Part shown: piece by piece, positions 9,408 to 18,391 of the stretch
How positions within the stretch are numbered: the first letter of the stretch is position 1
How the letters are laid out: the number at the start of each line of letters is the position of its first letter
Assembly (NCBI GenBank): GCA_947448395.1
Contig: CANFNA010000013.1
Span: 1 to 35,196, forward strand
Length of the DNA: 35,196 nucleotides
Source: Chthoniobacteraceae bacterium
Lineage (GTDB): Bacteria > Verrucomicrobiota > Verrucomicrobiia > Chthoniobacterales > Chthoniobacteraceae
Direction: 5' to 3'
Program-made: the position numbers and the translations under genes
The notes under the pieces: model-generated
What the model saw: the letters and a program-made list of their open reading frames with translations, nothing else
Told to the model about the DNA's origin: nothing
Database searches by the model: none

Positions 9408-11513
9408 ATGCATCCGTTTCTTACGAATGAGTTTTTAATTGATTGGAGCCGTCTTCGTTCTGAGTGCGTGGAGCCTGATATTCGCGAAGCCCTCCGGCGT
9501 GCGCGTGCGGCGATTGAGGAGTTGAAGTCTCTTTCTGAGGGGGGACTATCGTACCACTCCGTTTTGGAGGGGTTTGAGAGGGGCACGAGGGAGCTCTCGC
9601 GCGCTTGGGGGTATGTTTCACATTTGGACTCCGTTTTGAATTCCCCGGAGCTTCGGACGGCGTACAACGCGCTTTTGCCCGAGGTGACGGCATTTTTTAC
9701 GTCGCTGACCCTAGACCCCGATTTGTGGAGGGTGATGAAGCGTTACGCGGAGACAGAAGGCGCAAAGCAGTTGAGCGGAGTGAGGAAGCGCTTTTTGGAG
9801 GAGACGCTAGCGGACTTTCGGGAGAACGGCGCAGACTTGCCTGAGGATAAAAAGAAGCGGCTAGCGGATGTAAATGCGGAGTTGGCTGCCAAAACCCAGA
9901 AGTACTCGGAAAACGTGTTGGATTCGACGAATGCGTGGGAATTGTTCGTGGAGGATGCCGAACGGCTGCGGGGTTTGCCTGAGAGCGCTCTTTCTGCCGC
10001 CCGCCAGTCTGCGGCAGCCAAGGGGAAGCCGGATGCGTGGAGGTTTACGCTTCAGCAGCCTTCCGTATTTCCCGTGCTTGAATATGCGGAGGACCCCTCG
10101 CTGCGACGGTCCTGTTGGGAAGGGTTGGGGCAGGTCGGAAACAAAGAGGCATGGGATAATACGGCGTTGGTGCGTGAGATTCTTGTCTTGCGCAGTGAGA
10201 AGGCCGCTCTTCTCGGCAAAGCCCATTTTGCGGATGTGACGACAGCAAGGCGTATGGCGGGTAGCGGCCAGAATGCATTACGTTTCATCGAAGATCTGGC
10301 AGGCCGTGTTCGGGGGAGATTCAAACAAGAGACATCCGAGTTGGAACAATTCCGCGCAAGAAAGGCCGCAGATGGCGAGCGGGCTCTCCATCCTTGGGAA
10401 TTTGCCTTTTATGCAGAGCAGTTGAGACGTGAGCAGTACGGATTTGATGAGGAAGCGCTGCGTCCATGGTTTCCCGTCGATGGCGTGATCGCTGGGATGT
10501 TTGGGCTATTCGGGAAGTTGTTTGGGATCGAGGTCTTTGCTCGGGACACGGTGTATGTGGACCCCGATACGGGAGTGCGCACGGAAGTGCGAGCCGCCGA
10601 GCCAAGGCGCGACGCTTTGGCAGTAGGTGTGTGGCATCCCGAGGTTCGTTTCTACGAGATCTACGAAGGGAAGCGGCATTTAGGCTCGTTTTACACAGAT
10701 TGGTTTCCTCGCGAATCAAAGCGTGGAGGCGCTTGGATGAACTTTTTCCGAACGGGAGGGCCGCGGCCTGACGGGCATTTTGAGCCGCATCTGGGATTAA
10801 TGTGCGGAAATTTTTCGCCACCGGTGGAAGGCCGGCAGGCGCTGCTCACGCACGACGAAGTGACTACAATTTTCCATGAATTTGGGCATCTGCTTCATCA
10901 TCTTTTAAGCGAGGTGGAGGTGGAGTCGCTTTCTGGCGTTCGTGTGGCGTGGGATTTTGTGGAATTGCCGTCTCAGATTCTCGAAAACTGGTGTTGGGAG
11001 GAGGAGTCGCTTTCTTTGTTTGCGCGGCACCATGAAACGGGAGAACCGTTACCTGCGGAGTTGCTTCGGAAGCTTGATGCGGCCGCAAACTTCCGGGCAG
11101 CCTCCGTTTGCATGCGACAGCTGGCGTTCGCAAAGCTCGATCTGGATTTACACATTCGAACAAACGAATTGAAGGATCGCGATTTGGACGACCACTGGAA
11201 TTCTGACTTTGCCGAATGGCAGGCTCGGACGACGCAACGACTGCCGGCGATGGCCCGAAAATTCAACCATCTCTTCTCAGATCCGACAGGATATGCCGCA
11301 GGGTACTACTCCTATAAATGGGCTGAGGCTCTGGAAGCAGACGCCTTCACGCGGTTTCTGAAGGAAGGCGTTTTGAACCCTGAAGTTGGTCGCGAGTTGC
11401 GGAGGAAAATCCTTTCAAAGGGCAATTCCGAGCCTCCCCAAGTCTTGTTCCGTGACTTCATGGGGCGCGACTTAGATCCCGAGGCGTTGTTGGTTCGGGA
11501 TGGGCTTTCGTAA
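9408..11513 (+). CDS. prlC: M3-family oligopeptidase (oligopeptidase A / PrlC-like)
   Basis: A cytoplasmic zinc metallopeptidase of 701 residues, close to the 680 of E. coli oligopeptidase A. It degrades short peptides and released signal-peptide fragments. The zinc motif HEFGH is at residues 490-494 (H490, E491, H494) within TIFHEFGHLLHHLL; the third ligand is a Glu in the following FVELPSQILENW. The C-terminal part has the family segments RKFNHLFSDPTGYAAGYYSYKWAEAL and LSKGNSEPPQVLFRDFMGR. The long helical N-terminal half is typical of M3A enzymes. The start is the ATG at 9408, followed at once by the conserved PFLTNEFLIDW. It is divergent from the galactose-binding-like protein across a 243-bp gap in which I see no clear promoter, and converges with the SGNH gene at 11566. 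The symbol is by family only. Confidence 0.93.
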   Translation: MHPFLTNEFLIDWSRLRSECVEPDIREALRRARAAIEELKSLSEGGLSYHSVLEGFERGTRELSRAWGYVSHLDSVLNSPELRTAYNALLPEVTAFFTSLTLDPDLWRVMKRYAETEGAKQLSGVRKRFLEETLADFRENGADLPEDKKKRLADVNAELAAKTQKYSENVLDSTNAWELFVEDAERLRGLPESALSAARQSAAAKGKPDAWRFTLQQPSVFPVLEYAEDPSLRRSCWEGLGQVGNKEAWDNTALVREILVLRSEKAALLGKAHFADVTTARRMAGSGQNALRFIEDLAGRVRGRFKQETSELEQFRARKAADGERALHPWEFAFYAEQLRREQYGFDEEALRPWFPVDGVIAGMFGLFGKLFGIEVFARDTVYVDPDTGVRTEVRAAEPRRDALAVGVWHPEVRFYEIYEGKRHLGSFYTDWFPRESKRGGAWMNFFRTGGPRPDGHFEPHLGLMCGNFSPPVEGRQALLTHDEVTTIFHEFGHLLHHLLSEVEVESLSGVRVAWDFVELPSQILENWCWEEESLSLFARHHETGEPLPAELLRKLDAAANFRAASVCMRQLAFAKLDLDLHIRTNELKDRDLDDHWNSDFAEWQARTTQRLPAMARKFNHLFSDPTGYAAGYYSYKWAEALEADAFTRFLKEGVLNPEVGRELRRKILSKGNSEPPQVLFRDFMGRDLDPEALLVRDGLS

Positions 11514-11565
11514 GCCTAGAAGAGACGAGGGACTGCGAGAGGACGGCAGGGAAAAATCCGGAGGA

Positions 11566-12339
11566 TTAGTTGGAAGCGGAGATGGACTCGCCTAGAAAAG
11601 GGCCGAGCTTTCTTTTGACTTTGTCTGCCCAAATATCTGCGGCGTTTGTGGATAAATGGACGCCGTCGCCACCGGACTTTCCAGGTTCATAATAGATCAT
11701 TCCGGTGGAATCGATGACCCGGAAACGGTTTCGGACTGAGGCTTGTTTGATTGCTCGAGTGACCAGTCCCTGGACTTTTCGAAAGCGGGAGGAGTCGGGG
11801 GGAGTGATCCATATAAGCGAGGGCTGAGAGGGGCTTGTGCGGATGGTTTTGACGAAGCGGTCCAAGATCTGGTCAAAATTTGCGAGGGTTTGTTCACTCG
11901 AGGATTCAGACAGGCGATCAAACCAATTAGTGCCGAGTTGAACGATTACGACACTGGGGCGCCAAGCACGCAGAATGGTTTCCACTTTCGGAACGGCGTA
12001 CGATTTTGGAGGGACTCCGTTCTCGTAGCGTCCGATTTTTAGATCGCCGGGCTTCTTCAGGCGATAGCCACAGCGTGAGGAAAATGTGGCTTCGTCACCG
12101 AGCCAGTGTTCGGGTGAACATCCACAGACGGCGATCACGCCAACGCCGCGGTCTGAAAATGTATCAATGAGATAGTTTTGGAGACTGTCTCCGAAAGGAC
12201 CGACGGTGAGGGAGTCACCAAGAAACAAAACCCTCTCACCGGATGCGTGCAGGGCGGGGACGTTTGCCTGTGCTAGGTGCCCACTCCGAAGGGTAAACAA
12301 AAGGCACAGAAGCAGGAGGCAGAAACGAGGGAAGGGCAT
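11566..12339 (-). CDS. Secreted SGNH/GDSL hydrolase, third gene of leftward acetylation operon
   Basis: 257 residues from the ATG at 12339, which starts a signal peptide (MPFPRFCLLLLCLLFTLRSG, probable cleavage after AQA). The catalytic blocks are intact: GDSLTVG with Ser43, QLGTNW with Asn138, and GGDGVHLS with Asp225 and His228. Several Cys residues (CGCSPEHWL, SSRCGY) could form disulfides in the periplasm. It is clearly a paralogue of the upstream SGNH protein: both share CG-x(2)-P-x(2)-WL, a second Cys-Gly, a VPK(V/I)E segment and the GTN block. It could be a polysaccharide O-acetylesterase, or an acetyltransferase acting on sugars delivered by the MBOAT system; the motifs do not decide. 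It starts 38 bp after the stop of the upstream gene, consistent with one operon. Confidence 0.85.
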   Translation of the reverse strand: MPFPRFCLLLLCLLFTLRSGHLAQANVPALHASGERVLFLGDSLTVGPFGDSLQNYLIDTFSDRGVGVIAVCGCSPEHWLGDEATFSSRCGYRLKKPGDLKIGRYENGVPPKSYAVPKVETILRAWRPSVVIVQLGTNWFDRLSESSSEQTLANFDQILDRFVKTIRTSPSQPSLIWITPPDSSRFRKVQGLVTRAIKQASVRNRFRVIDSTGMIYYEPGKSGGDGVHLSTNAADIWADKVKRKLGPFLGESISASN

Positions 12340-12377
12340 GATTGTGTCAGTTAAGGATGCAGGTGGAAGCACTCTTC

Positions 12378-13967
12378 CTATCGGTTCATGAGAGGGGAAC
12401 GCGCTTCGTCCTCTGCGAGAATGTACGGCAGAAGATCTGCGCGATCGACGACATCACTCTTCTTTGTGGATTCCCAGACAGACCCGTCTAACTCCACAAG
12501 GTCCAGTTTGTAGGACTTTAAGACGCGAAGCTTGGAGAGCGGCTGGTCCTGCAATCGGATGTGCGCCGGATGCATCACCAGTAGGTCCCTTTCCTTGTAA
12601 GTTCCGCTCAGAACTTCTTCCACGCGGTACAAGTAACTCACCAAAGACTCTTGGTACGGGAGAATTTGGTTTACTGGTAACACTGGGCTTTTTCGAATCA
12701 GCGTTGCTTTTACAGAAAGAATTTTGCGTCCGCCCGCCGTTGTAGAGGGTGCTGTCTCCGCTTTTGAGGCACCGGGTGCAGCGGGTATTTTCTGTGTGGC
12801 GAGCGGCGCATTCGAAATTTGCGCGCCGCCGATATCATCGGAGACGATCTTATATACGGCTTCCGCCCAGGCTGTCATATCTTTGCCGACGAAGTGTTCT
12901 TTGTCGGGCATCAATCCCTTGTATGGGTAGGTCAGAAGGTTGCGACTGTCGACGACGCGCCAGACCTGTTCTCCATAGAGCGAAAGTTTATCCACCAAAA
13001 AATCCTGAATGGCCGGCGTGTAGCGACCGGAAACGGGTGGTGCAACCCAGTAGATCCTCTTCAAAGAGCGCGGTAGAGTGCTGACACAGTTTCGGAACGG
13101 CACCAGGTTAGCGCGCATTTGAGAATCGTGACGGGTTGGGATGAGTGTTTTTCCATCACTGAACATGCTCAGCAGATTTGTCCCGCATTGCATGATGAGA
13201 ATGTCTGGATCGATGGTTTCAAAGAGCGATTCAATTTTTGGAACGAGATGCGGCGCGGGTTTATGCCCGCGGGTCATTCCATAAATGTCCTTACTTTCCA
13301 CTGGGGAAGACGCAGTCCCGCATTTCCCTTCAATCGTCCAGAAACCGCAGGGGGTTTTGATATTGGCGTAGGGACCTGTTTTCAGCCAACTCGCGGGCAC
13401 GACTCCGCAGGCCATGATCGTCGAAACGGAAGCAACATTTTGGTTGGTCCGAAGCTTCGAATCTAACGCCTTACCAAAACCACAGAGTGCCAATGAATCG
13501 CCAAGGACGAGGACGCGCAGTCCTTTGGTTTTCGATTTATCCCGATCCGGAGCAGGAAGCGGCGCGTTTCCAGTTGGTTCCGCACGCACCGCGGCGGTTA
13601 GCGCCGGAGTCGGTTGTGGCTCAGATGCGGCCAACAGTATTGGGCTTCCATGTTGGACGTTATGAGCAGGGGCTTCGGAAGCATCGGTTTGTGTGCATGG
13701 ACAGGGCTCAGGGACATCCTGCTTTTTTTGGGTGACTTGTGGTTCAGGAGGAGGGGGAGGCGGTTGGACTGCTGCGAGTTCGGGCTTGGCGATTGGCGGA
13801 GGCGTGGCCCCTGGGAATGGCACTCTCGGCTGAATGACTGGAGGAAAGGCAAACGATCGACTTTGAGTCCCTAACCAAAAGCATGCGATTGCCAGGATGG
13901 CCAATAGACCTCGGATAAACGTCTTGGTAATCCCTGTGGCTCCGCAGTTGGGGTGGTGGGCGTTCAT
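12378..13967 (-). CDS. Secreted SGNH hydrolase with proline-rich linker and extra C-terminal beta domain
   Basis: 529 residues starting at ATG 13967. An N-terminal hydrophobic segment (about 18-34) acts as signal or anchor, followed by a Pro-rich linker with a run of prolines near 69-74 and a low-complexity stretch to about 145. The SGNH domain covers about 150-385, with LVLGDSLA (Ser158), MQCGTN (Asn263) and PDKEHF (Asp355, His358). Cys residues in VASVSTIMACG and KTPCGFW may pair. From about 410 to 500 there is an additional domain with LPYQESLVSYLYRVEEVLSG and DLLVMHPAHIRLQDQPL, whose pattern matches the C-terminal domain of the AlgJ-like protein at 16631. Periplasmic action on an exported polysaccharide is likely. 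The gene lies 15 bp after the AlgX-like gene and 38 bp before its SGNH paralogue. Confidence 0.82.
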   Translation of the reverse strand: MNAHHPNCGATGITKTFIRGLLAILAIACFWLGTQSRSFAFPPVIQPRVPFPGATPPPIAKPELAAVQPPPPPPEPQVTQKKQDVPEPCPCTQTDASEAPAHNVQHGSPILLAASEPQPTPALTAAVRAEPTGNAPLPAPDRDKSKTKGLRVLVLGDSLALCGFGKALDSKLRTNQNVASVSTIMACGVVPASWLKTGPYANIKTPCGFWTIEGKCGTASSPVESKDIYGMTRGHKPAPHLVPKIESLFETIDPDILIMQCGTNLLSMFSDGKTLIPTRHDSQMRANLVPFRNCVSTLPRSLKRIYWVAPPVSGRYTPAIQDFLVDKLSLYGEQVWRVVDSRNLLTYPYKGLMPDKEHFVGKDMTAWAEAVYKIVSDDIGGAQISNAPLATQKIPAAPGASKAETAPSTTAGGRKILSVKATLIRKSPVLPVNQILPYQESLVSYLYRVEEVLSGTYKERDLLVMHPAHIRLQDQPLSKLRVLKSYKLDLVELDGSVWESTKKSDVVDRADLLPYILAEDEARSPLMNR

Positions 13968-13982
13968 GTTCCAGAATGAATC

Positions 13983-15044
13983 TCAGCGCCGGATTGGAAG
14001 CGGTTGCCATCCCTGATCCGCCTCGGTGAATTCGCGTGCGGCAAAGCACCATACGATCACTTTTTTAGAGGTTAAATAATTTGGGTCCTTGATGGAGCGT
14101 CTCAGCAGGCTGACTCGGACGGCCGTTGCGCCCGAACCACGAGTTCCGATTAAGTCTGGGATGAACCCTGTTTCGTGGGCGATTTGTTCCAGAAGCCCTG
14201 ATCTCTCGCCCAAGAACTCATGAAAAACGAGGGTATGGCTATCGCCCATCAACAGGATCGGGCTGGAGGGATCCGATTGTAGCGCTTCTCCCGAGGGAGA
14301 GGAGATCTGGCGCATCGAGATCAGTTCCGAATCGGAGGTCTGTGCCCCGGCATGGAGAAGTTCCGCAAGGTCGCCACGGATGGGCTTAGAGACCCACTTT
14401 TCTTGAAAGGTCAATTTTGGTTGTTTGCCGGAACCCTCGCCAAGGATGGGTCGCAGCGCCTCGGAGATCGCTTTTGCCGCCGTTACGCATCCGGTTCCCG
14501 ACCAATGAGAGTCTGTCTTGCAAAAGAGCGGCTCTTGGGCGGTCGCCATCTGATCTTTGAAGACGGGGCGCAGGTCGAGGAAGGAGATCTTTAGCCCCTT
14601 GAGCTCTTTGTAGAAGCTGTCGAGCGCATCGAAGTAGAAGGGGCCTTGGTTTTCTGGACCCAATTCCGCAGTGTAAATGGTCGCCTTTGGGGGGACCGGC
14701 ACTAGCAGGAGTTCGATTCCCGCCTTCTGTAGCTGTGCTTGGAATTGTGAAATGGCGGGCAGCGGGTCTGCAAATTCCGGCTTTGGGGAGCGAGACGCTT
14801 TTTTTGCGTTATTCCCCCAGAACGCAGGCTGTTGGAGAAATCTCAACTCAGCACCGAGGAAGAGCCAGCCATTCGATCCTAGCACCACGGGGGGCAGCGA
14901 GGGAGCAGGTTGCGTTTTTGTCACCGCATTATTGGCTGCAAACAAAGGGATAGCCGCGAGTAGGCACTGGCTTGCAAGGACGAAGGAGAGGCAGCGGGGG
15001 ATGAGAGTGCCACGGCGAGCGCGGAGGGTTTGAAAGTCGGCCAT
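13983..15044 (-). CDS. AlgX/AlgJ-like SGNH acetyltransferase (secreted)
   Basis: 353 residues from ATG 15044; the frame also opens at a TTG (15110), but the ATG puts a signal peptide at the N-terminus (about 17-38, ending LFAANN). The family marker NGWLFLGAE (about 58-66) is followed by a region with LLLVPVPPKATIY. The Asp-x-His-Trp signature is present as D178, H180, W181 in KTDSHWSG, and the nucleophile as GDSH with Ser269. These are the catalytic elements of AlgJ and AlgX, which move acetyl groups onto polysaccharide in the periplasm after an MBOAT partner carries acetyl across the membrane. The protein lacks the carbohydrate-binding module of AlgX. It is the first gene of a leftward three-gene operon, divergent from the MBOAT gene with 109 bp between. 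Confidence 0.88.
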   Translation of the reverse strand: MADFQTLRARRGTLIPRCLSFVLASQCLLAAIPLFAANNAVTKTQPAPSLPPVVLGSNGWLFLGAELRFLQQPAFWGNNAKKASRSPKPEFADPLPAISQFQAQLQKAGIELLLVPVPPKATIYTAELGPENQGPFYFDALDSFYKELKGLKISFLDLRPVFKDQMATAQEPLFCKTDSHWSGTGCVTAAKAISEALRPILGEGSGKQPKLTFQEKWVSKPIRGDLAELLHAGAQTSDSELISMRQISSPSGEALQSDPSSPILLMGDSHTLVFHEFLGERSGLLEQIAHETGFIPDLIGTRGSGATAVRVSLLRRSIKDPNYLTSKKVIVWCFAAREFTEADQGWQPLPIRR

Positions 15045-15077
15045 GGCTGAAGGGAATAGGTTCGTGTAAAGATGCCT

Positions 15078-15085
15078 AGTATAAT
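15078..15085. promoter_or_regulatory. Candidate overlapping -10 elements in the divergent acetylation promoter
   Basis: In the 109-bp gap between the AlgX-like and MBOAT genes, a perfect TATAAT lies on the plus strand at 15080-15085, and TATACT lies on the minus strand over 15078-15083. Neither has a good -35 box at 17 bp, so strength is uncertain. The position would give leaders of about 60 and 25 bases to the right and left. One A/T core serving both directions would coordinate the two operons. Confidence 0.35.
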
Positions 15086-15153
15086 CAGCGGTGCTTGATT
15101 CCGCATTCAATTCAGTTTTGTAAAAGTCAGATACTTCTCGGGAAGTCGAAGCG

Positions 15154-16629
15154 ATGGTTTTTAGTTCCCAACTCTTTTTATTCTACTTTCTGCCACTGAG
15201 CCTTGCAGTGTACTACGCGCTTGCTTGGGCTTCGCAGAAAGCGCGAAACCTATGGCTGGTTGTCACAGGCTATGTTTTTTACGGCTGGGCGGAGCCGCGT
15301 TTTGTAGCCCTCATGTTTGTCACCACCACGTTGGACTGGATGCTCAGTCTGGTGATCGCAAGGGATGATTGGCGGTTCTGGAAACGATCTGGACCGGTTG
15401 AACTCGTGCCCCGGCCTAGTTTGGGGGTTTCGGCGAGTCGGACAAGGAGACGAGCCCTTGCTTGCTCAGTGGTTAGCAATCTACTCGCGCTGGGCTTTTT
15501 TAAATACTTCAACTTTGCCACGGATAGCTGGAATCAGATTATTCACGGATTGGGCTGGGATGCAGCGGCGTGGGAGGGAACGCTCCGCGTCGTTCTACCG
15601 CTAGGGATCAGCTTTTATACCTTTCAAGCGCTGAGCTACATTATCGATGTTTATCGTGGTGATGCGGAAGCGATGGAGGACTTCATCGACTTTTCGTGCT
15701 TTGTGTCGATGTTTCCGCACTTGGTTGCAGGACCAATTTTGAAGTTTTCGTTTCTTGCGGAGCAGCTCAAAAGCAGGACGCTGACGCTTGAAAAATTCAG
15801 CCGAGGCGCTGCATTTTTTTTTATGGGATTGGGGAAGAAAGTGCTACTGGCAAATCCCTGTGGCAAAATTGCCGATGCCAGTTTTGATGCTGCAGCCCGA
15901 GGCTTTTGGGACGCTTGGGCGGGTGCGGTTGGATATGCGTTGCAGATCTATTTTGATTTTAGCGGGTATTCAGACATGGCCATCGGGCTTGGGTTAATGT
16001 TCGGATTTTATTTCGCTCGTAACTTTAACGCGCCCTACCGATCTGCCTCGCTCACCGAGTTTTGGCGGCGTTGGCACATTTCACTTTCTACATGGTTGCG
16101 CGAGTATCTGTATATACCGCTTGGAGGAAACCGGCATGGTGAAGGGCGCACCTACTTCAACTTGCTCATCACGATGCTCCTTGGCGGTCTATGGCACGGC
16201 GCCTCTTGGAATTTTCTCGTCTGGGGAGCTCTCCATGGCAGTGGACTGGCCGCCGAGCGCTTTTTGCAGACGCGGACGCAGTTGCGCGTTCCTTCCTTGT
16301 GCAGTGGTTTACTGACGATGCTCGTGGTCATCGTGGGCTGGGTTTTCTTCCGTGCGCCGAACCTGCCATCAGCGCTTTCCTATCTGCAGGCGATGCTGCC
16401 GGGTACGCCTCCAATCGACGCGCCTTGGGTGTTTGGAGTTTCTCAACAACCTTATCTTGTAGGCAGTCTTGGCATCGCGCTCACCGTCGTTGCCTTTGGG
16501 CGTCAGACTTGGGATTGGACCCAGCGCTTGAATTTGTGGAAGGCCTGTGCAATTGCCCTCATTGGCTGGGCTGGCATCGTGGCTCTGCTTACACAAGACT
16601 ACAACCCGTTCATCTATTTTATCTTCTGA
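15154..16629 (+). CDS. MBOAT-family O-acyltransferase, AlgI-like
   Basis: A 491-residue polytopic inner-membrane protein, the usual AlgI length, starting at ATG 15154 with the family N-terminus MVFSSQLFLFYFLPLSL. It carries the AlgI/PatA hallmarks: PLGISFYTFQALSYIIDVYRG, FPHLVAGPILKF, YFDFSGYSDMAIGLG, and NAPYRS followed by FWRRWHISLSTWLREYLYIPLGGNR. The putative catalytic His is H348 in GGLWHGASWNF. AlgI-type MBOATs pass acetyl groups, presumably from acetyl-CoA, across the membrane to a periplasmic SGNH partner that acetylates the polysaccharide. The partner here is probably the AlgJ-like protein encoded one base downstream, and possibly the divergent AlgX-like protein. No polymerase or glycan synthase gene is adjacent, so the glycan acceptor is made elsewhere, perhaps by the locus after 28 kb. 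Confidence 0.95.
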   Translation: MVFSSQLFLFYFLPLSLAVYYALAWASQKARNLWLVVTGYVFYGWAEPRFVALMFVTTTLDWMLSLVIARDDWRFWKRSGPVELVPRPSLGVSASRTRRRALACSVVSNLLALGFFKYFNFATDSWNQIIHGLGWDAAAWEGTLRVVLPLGISFYTFQALSYIIDVYRGDAEAMEDFIDFSCFVSMFPHLVAGPILKFSFLAEQLKSRTLTLEKFSRGAAFFFMGLGKKVLLANPCGKIADASFDAAARGFWDAWAGAVGYALQIYFDFSGYSDMAIGLGLMFGFYFARNFNAPYRSASLTEFWRRWHISLSTWLREYLYIPLGGNRHGEGRTYFNLLITMLLGGLWHGASWNFLVWGALHGSGLAAERFLQTRTQLRVPSLCSGLLTMLVVIVGWVFFRAPNLPSALSYLQAMLPGTPPIDAPWVFGVSQQPYLVGSLGIALTVVAFGRQTWDWTQRLNLWKACAIALIGWAGIVALLTQDYNPFIYFIF

Positions 16630-16630
16630 T

Positions 16631-18367
16631 ATGAGCGGAGCATTGCAAATACCGGCTGCGTCTTCACGGGTTGCCGCATTAGACCGCGAAGAAGAGGCAT
16701 TGGAGTGTCTGTCCACAACTCAGTTTCACGGTGTCTCACGGGGCGCGTTAGTATTGTTTTTTCTGCTCACCTTGCTTGCGGGTATAGTCGGTGAAACTGG
16801 GTTTTATGCTGGGAGCCGAGGCCCTTGGGGAGGCGCATTTATCGACGCCTTGTATCGACTATTTCCAACAAAGGGGCAGTGGGCATCTTTGCATTCTGTC
16901 AGCGATCTTTGGCATTTACTGCCAGAGCCGCGTACGACTCGCGACGCCGAGCAGGCTCTTGATCAACATGCTGCGCTGGTGAAGGTCCTTAGGCCTTCGA
17001 TTCAGATGATTCTGACTCAGCACCTTCGGGCAGGGAATGAGCAAGCGCTTGTAGCCCCCGACGGATGGCTTTTCTTCCGGAAGGATTGGGACTCAGTAGT
17101 CGGTCCGGGTTTTCTGAATGCCGACCAACTTCATAAGCGTCGAGAGCAATTGGGAATACAGCCTGATCCGCTTGTCGCGATTCTCGATTTTCGTCGGCAG
17201 TTGGCGGCCCGAGGGATTCGGCTGCTCATTGTTCCAGCCCCAGTAAAACCCGTTTTCGAGGGGGCGCGCCTAGTCCGCTCGTCGTCGGGGCAGCTTATTC
17301 AGAACCGCTCTTATGGGTCATGGAGGCAAAAACTTGCCGACCACCGGATTGATCTTTTTGACCCATCGGATGTTTTAGAAGCGCGCATGCGGGAGACAGG
17401 AAAGTCTCAGTACCTTCAAACCGACACCCATTGGGCGCCGGAGGGCATGCGCGCAGTTTCGGAGGCCTTGGCGGGATGGATCCGAGAGCATCTGGAGTTT
17501 GGGCCTTCGGATGGTGCCAGCGCAATGGCGGCAGGAGAGCTTCAGCATGTGAGCAACCATGGCGATACGTATGCGTTGTTGGGTCTTCCTGACACGCAGA
17601 TGCTATTTCCAAAGCAAACGGTCTCAGTCCTCCCAGTTCACCGCGGCGCGGCGCTTTGGAAGGCGGATCCGACATCGGAAGTGCTCTTATTGGGAGATAG
17701 TTTTACCAACATCTTTTCGCTCGGAAGCATGGGTTGGGGCGAATCGGCGGGCTTTGCAGAACACCTCAGTCTCGCCTTGGGGCAGCCCTTGGATGTGATG
17801 AGTCGCAACAGTGACGGGGCCTTTGCCACGAGGGGGATGCTCCAGCGTGAGCTGGCCGCAGGGCGTGACCGATTAAACGGAAAGAAACTGGTGATTTGGG
17901 AGTTTGCGTCCCGCGAGCTAGCATTCGGGGATTGGCGTTTTTTGGAGATGACGTTGGGGGAGAAAAAGACGTCTTCTTACTTTTGCCCGCCCGCACCGGG
18001 TAAGCGTCGAGTATGGGGCACTGTGGCCGAGATGGGCCCAATTTCGCGGCCTGGATCGGTTCCTTACAAGGAGCACATTGTGGCGTTGAGGTTGGTAGAC
18101 GTCACATTGGATCAAGACGGAGGTGAGTCGGCTGGGGACTGCCTCGTTTATGCTTGGAGTATGAAGGAGCAAAGGCTCACCGAGACAGCCTCCTTAAGGG
18201 TGGGCGATCGCGTGGCATTTGAGGTCTGTGCTTGGGATTCTGTGGCTGAAAAATTTGAGCGATTTCAGCGAGGAGAATTGTCCGACGCATCGCTTGCGGT
18301 GGAACCCTCTGTCTGGGGTGAATGGATTCCGTTTCGGGCGGACCCTTCCGAGGCGGGAGCAAAATAA
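16631..18367 (+). CDS. AlgJ-like membrane-anchored SGNH acetyltransferase with extra C-terminal domain
   Basis: 578 residues starting at ATG 16631, one base after the MBOAT stop, which implies tight coupling; an earlier in-frame ATG inside the MBOAT gene is unlikely to be used. One N-terminal membrane helix (about 38-55) anchors it facing the periplasm. The AlgJ/AlgX core follows, with APDGWLFFRKDW, ILDFRRQLAARGIRLLIVPAP, the Asp-x-His-Trp signature D265, H267, W268 (TDTHWAPEG), the nucleophile block LLLGDSFTN with Ser357, and the closing KKLVIWEFASREL. An additional domain occupies about 455-578 (GSVPYKEHIVALRLVDV, LVYAWSMKEQRLTETASL), of the same pattern as the C-terminal domain of the SGNH protein at 12378. 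Likely the direct acceptor of acetyl from the MBOAT. It is longer than AlgJ because of the extra domain. Confidence 0.9.
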   Translation: MSGALQIPAASSRVAALDREEEALECLSTTQFHGVSRGALVLFFLLTLLAGIVGETGFYAGSRGPWGGAFIDALYRLFPTKGQWASLHSVSDLWHLLPEPRTTRDAEQALDQHAALVKVLRPSIQMILTQHLRAGNEQALVAPDGWLFFRKDWDSVVGPGFLNADQLHKRREQLGIQPDPLVAILDFRRQLAARGIRLLIVPAPVKPVFEGARLVRSSSGQLIQNRSYGSWRQKLADHRIDLFDPSDVLEARMRETGKSQYLQTDTHWAPEGMRAVSEALAGWIREHLEFGPSDGASAMAAGELQHVSNHGDTYALLGLPDTQMLFPKQTVSVLPVHRGAALWKADPTSEVLLLGDSFTNIFSLGSMGWGESAGFAEHLSLALGQPLDVMSRNSDGAFATRGMLQRELAAGRDRLNGKKLVIWEFASRELAFGDWRFLEMTLGEKKTSSYFCPPAPGKRRVWGTVAEMGPISRPGSVPYKEHIVALRLVDVTLDQDGGESAGDCLVYAWSMKEQRLTETASLRVGDRVAFEVCAWDSVAEKFERFQRGELSDASLAVEPSVWGEWIPFRADPSEAGAK

Positions 18368-18391
18368 TCCCTCTGCAACCTCCCAATTGTT

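Noticed and set aside
10321-10821. Open frame of 166 codons opposite the M3 peptidase
   Set aside because: Low-complexity Arg/Pro-rich antisense frame within a conserved enzyme gene.
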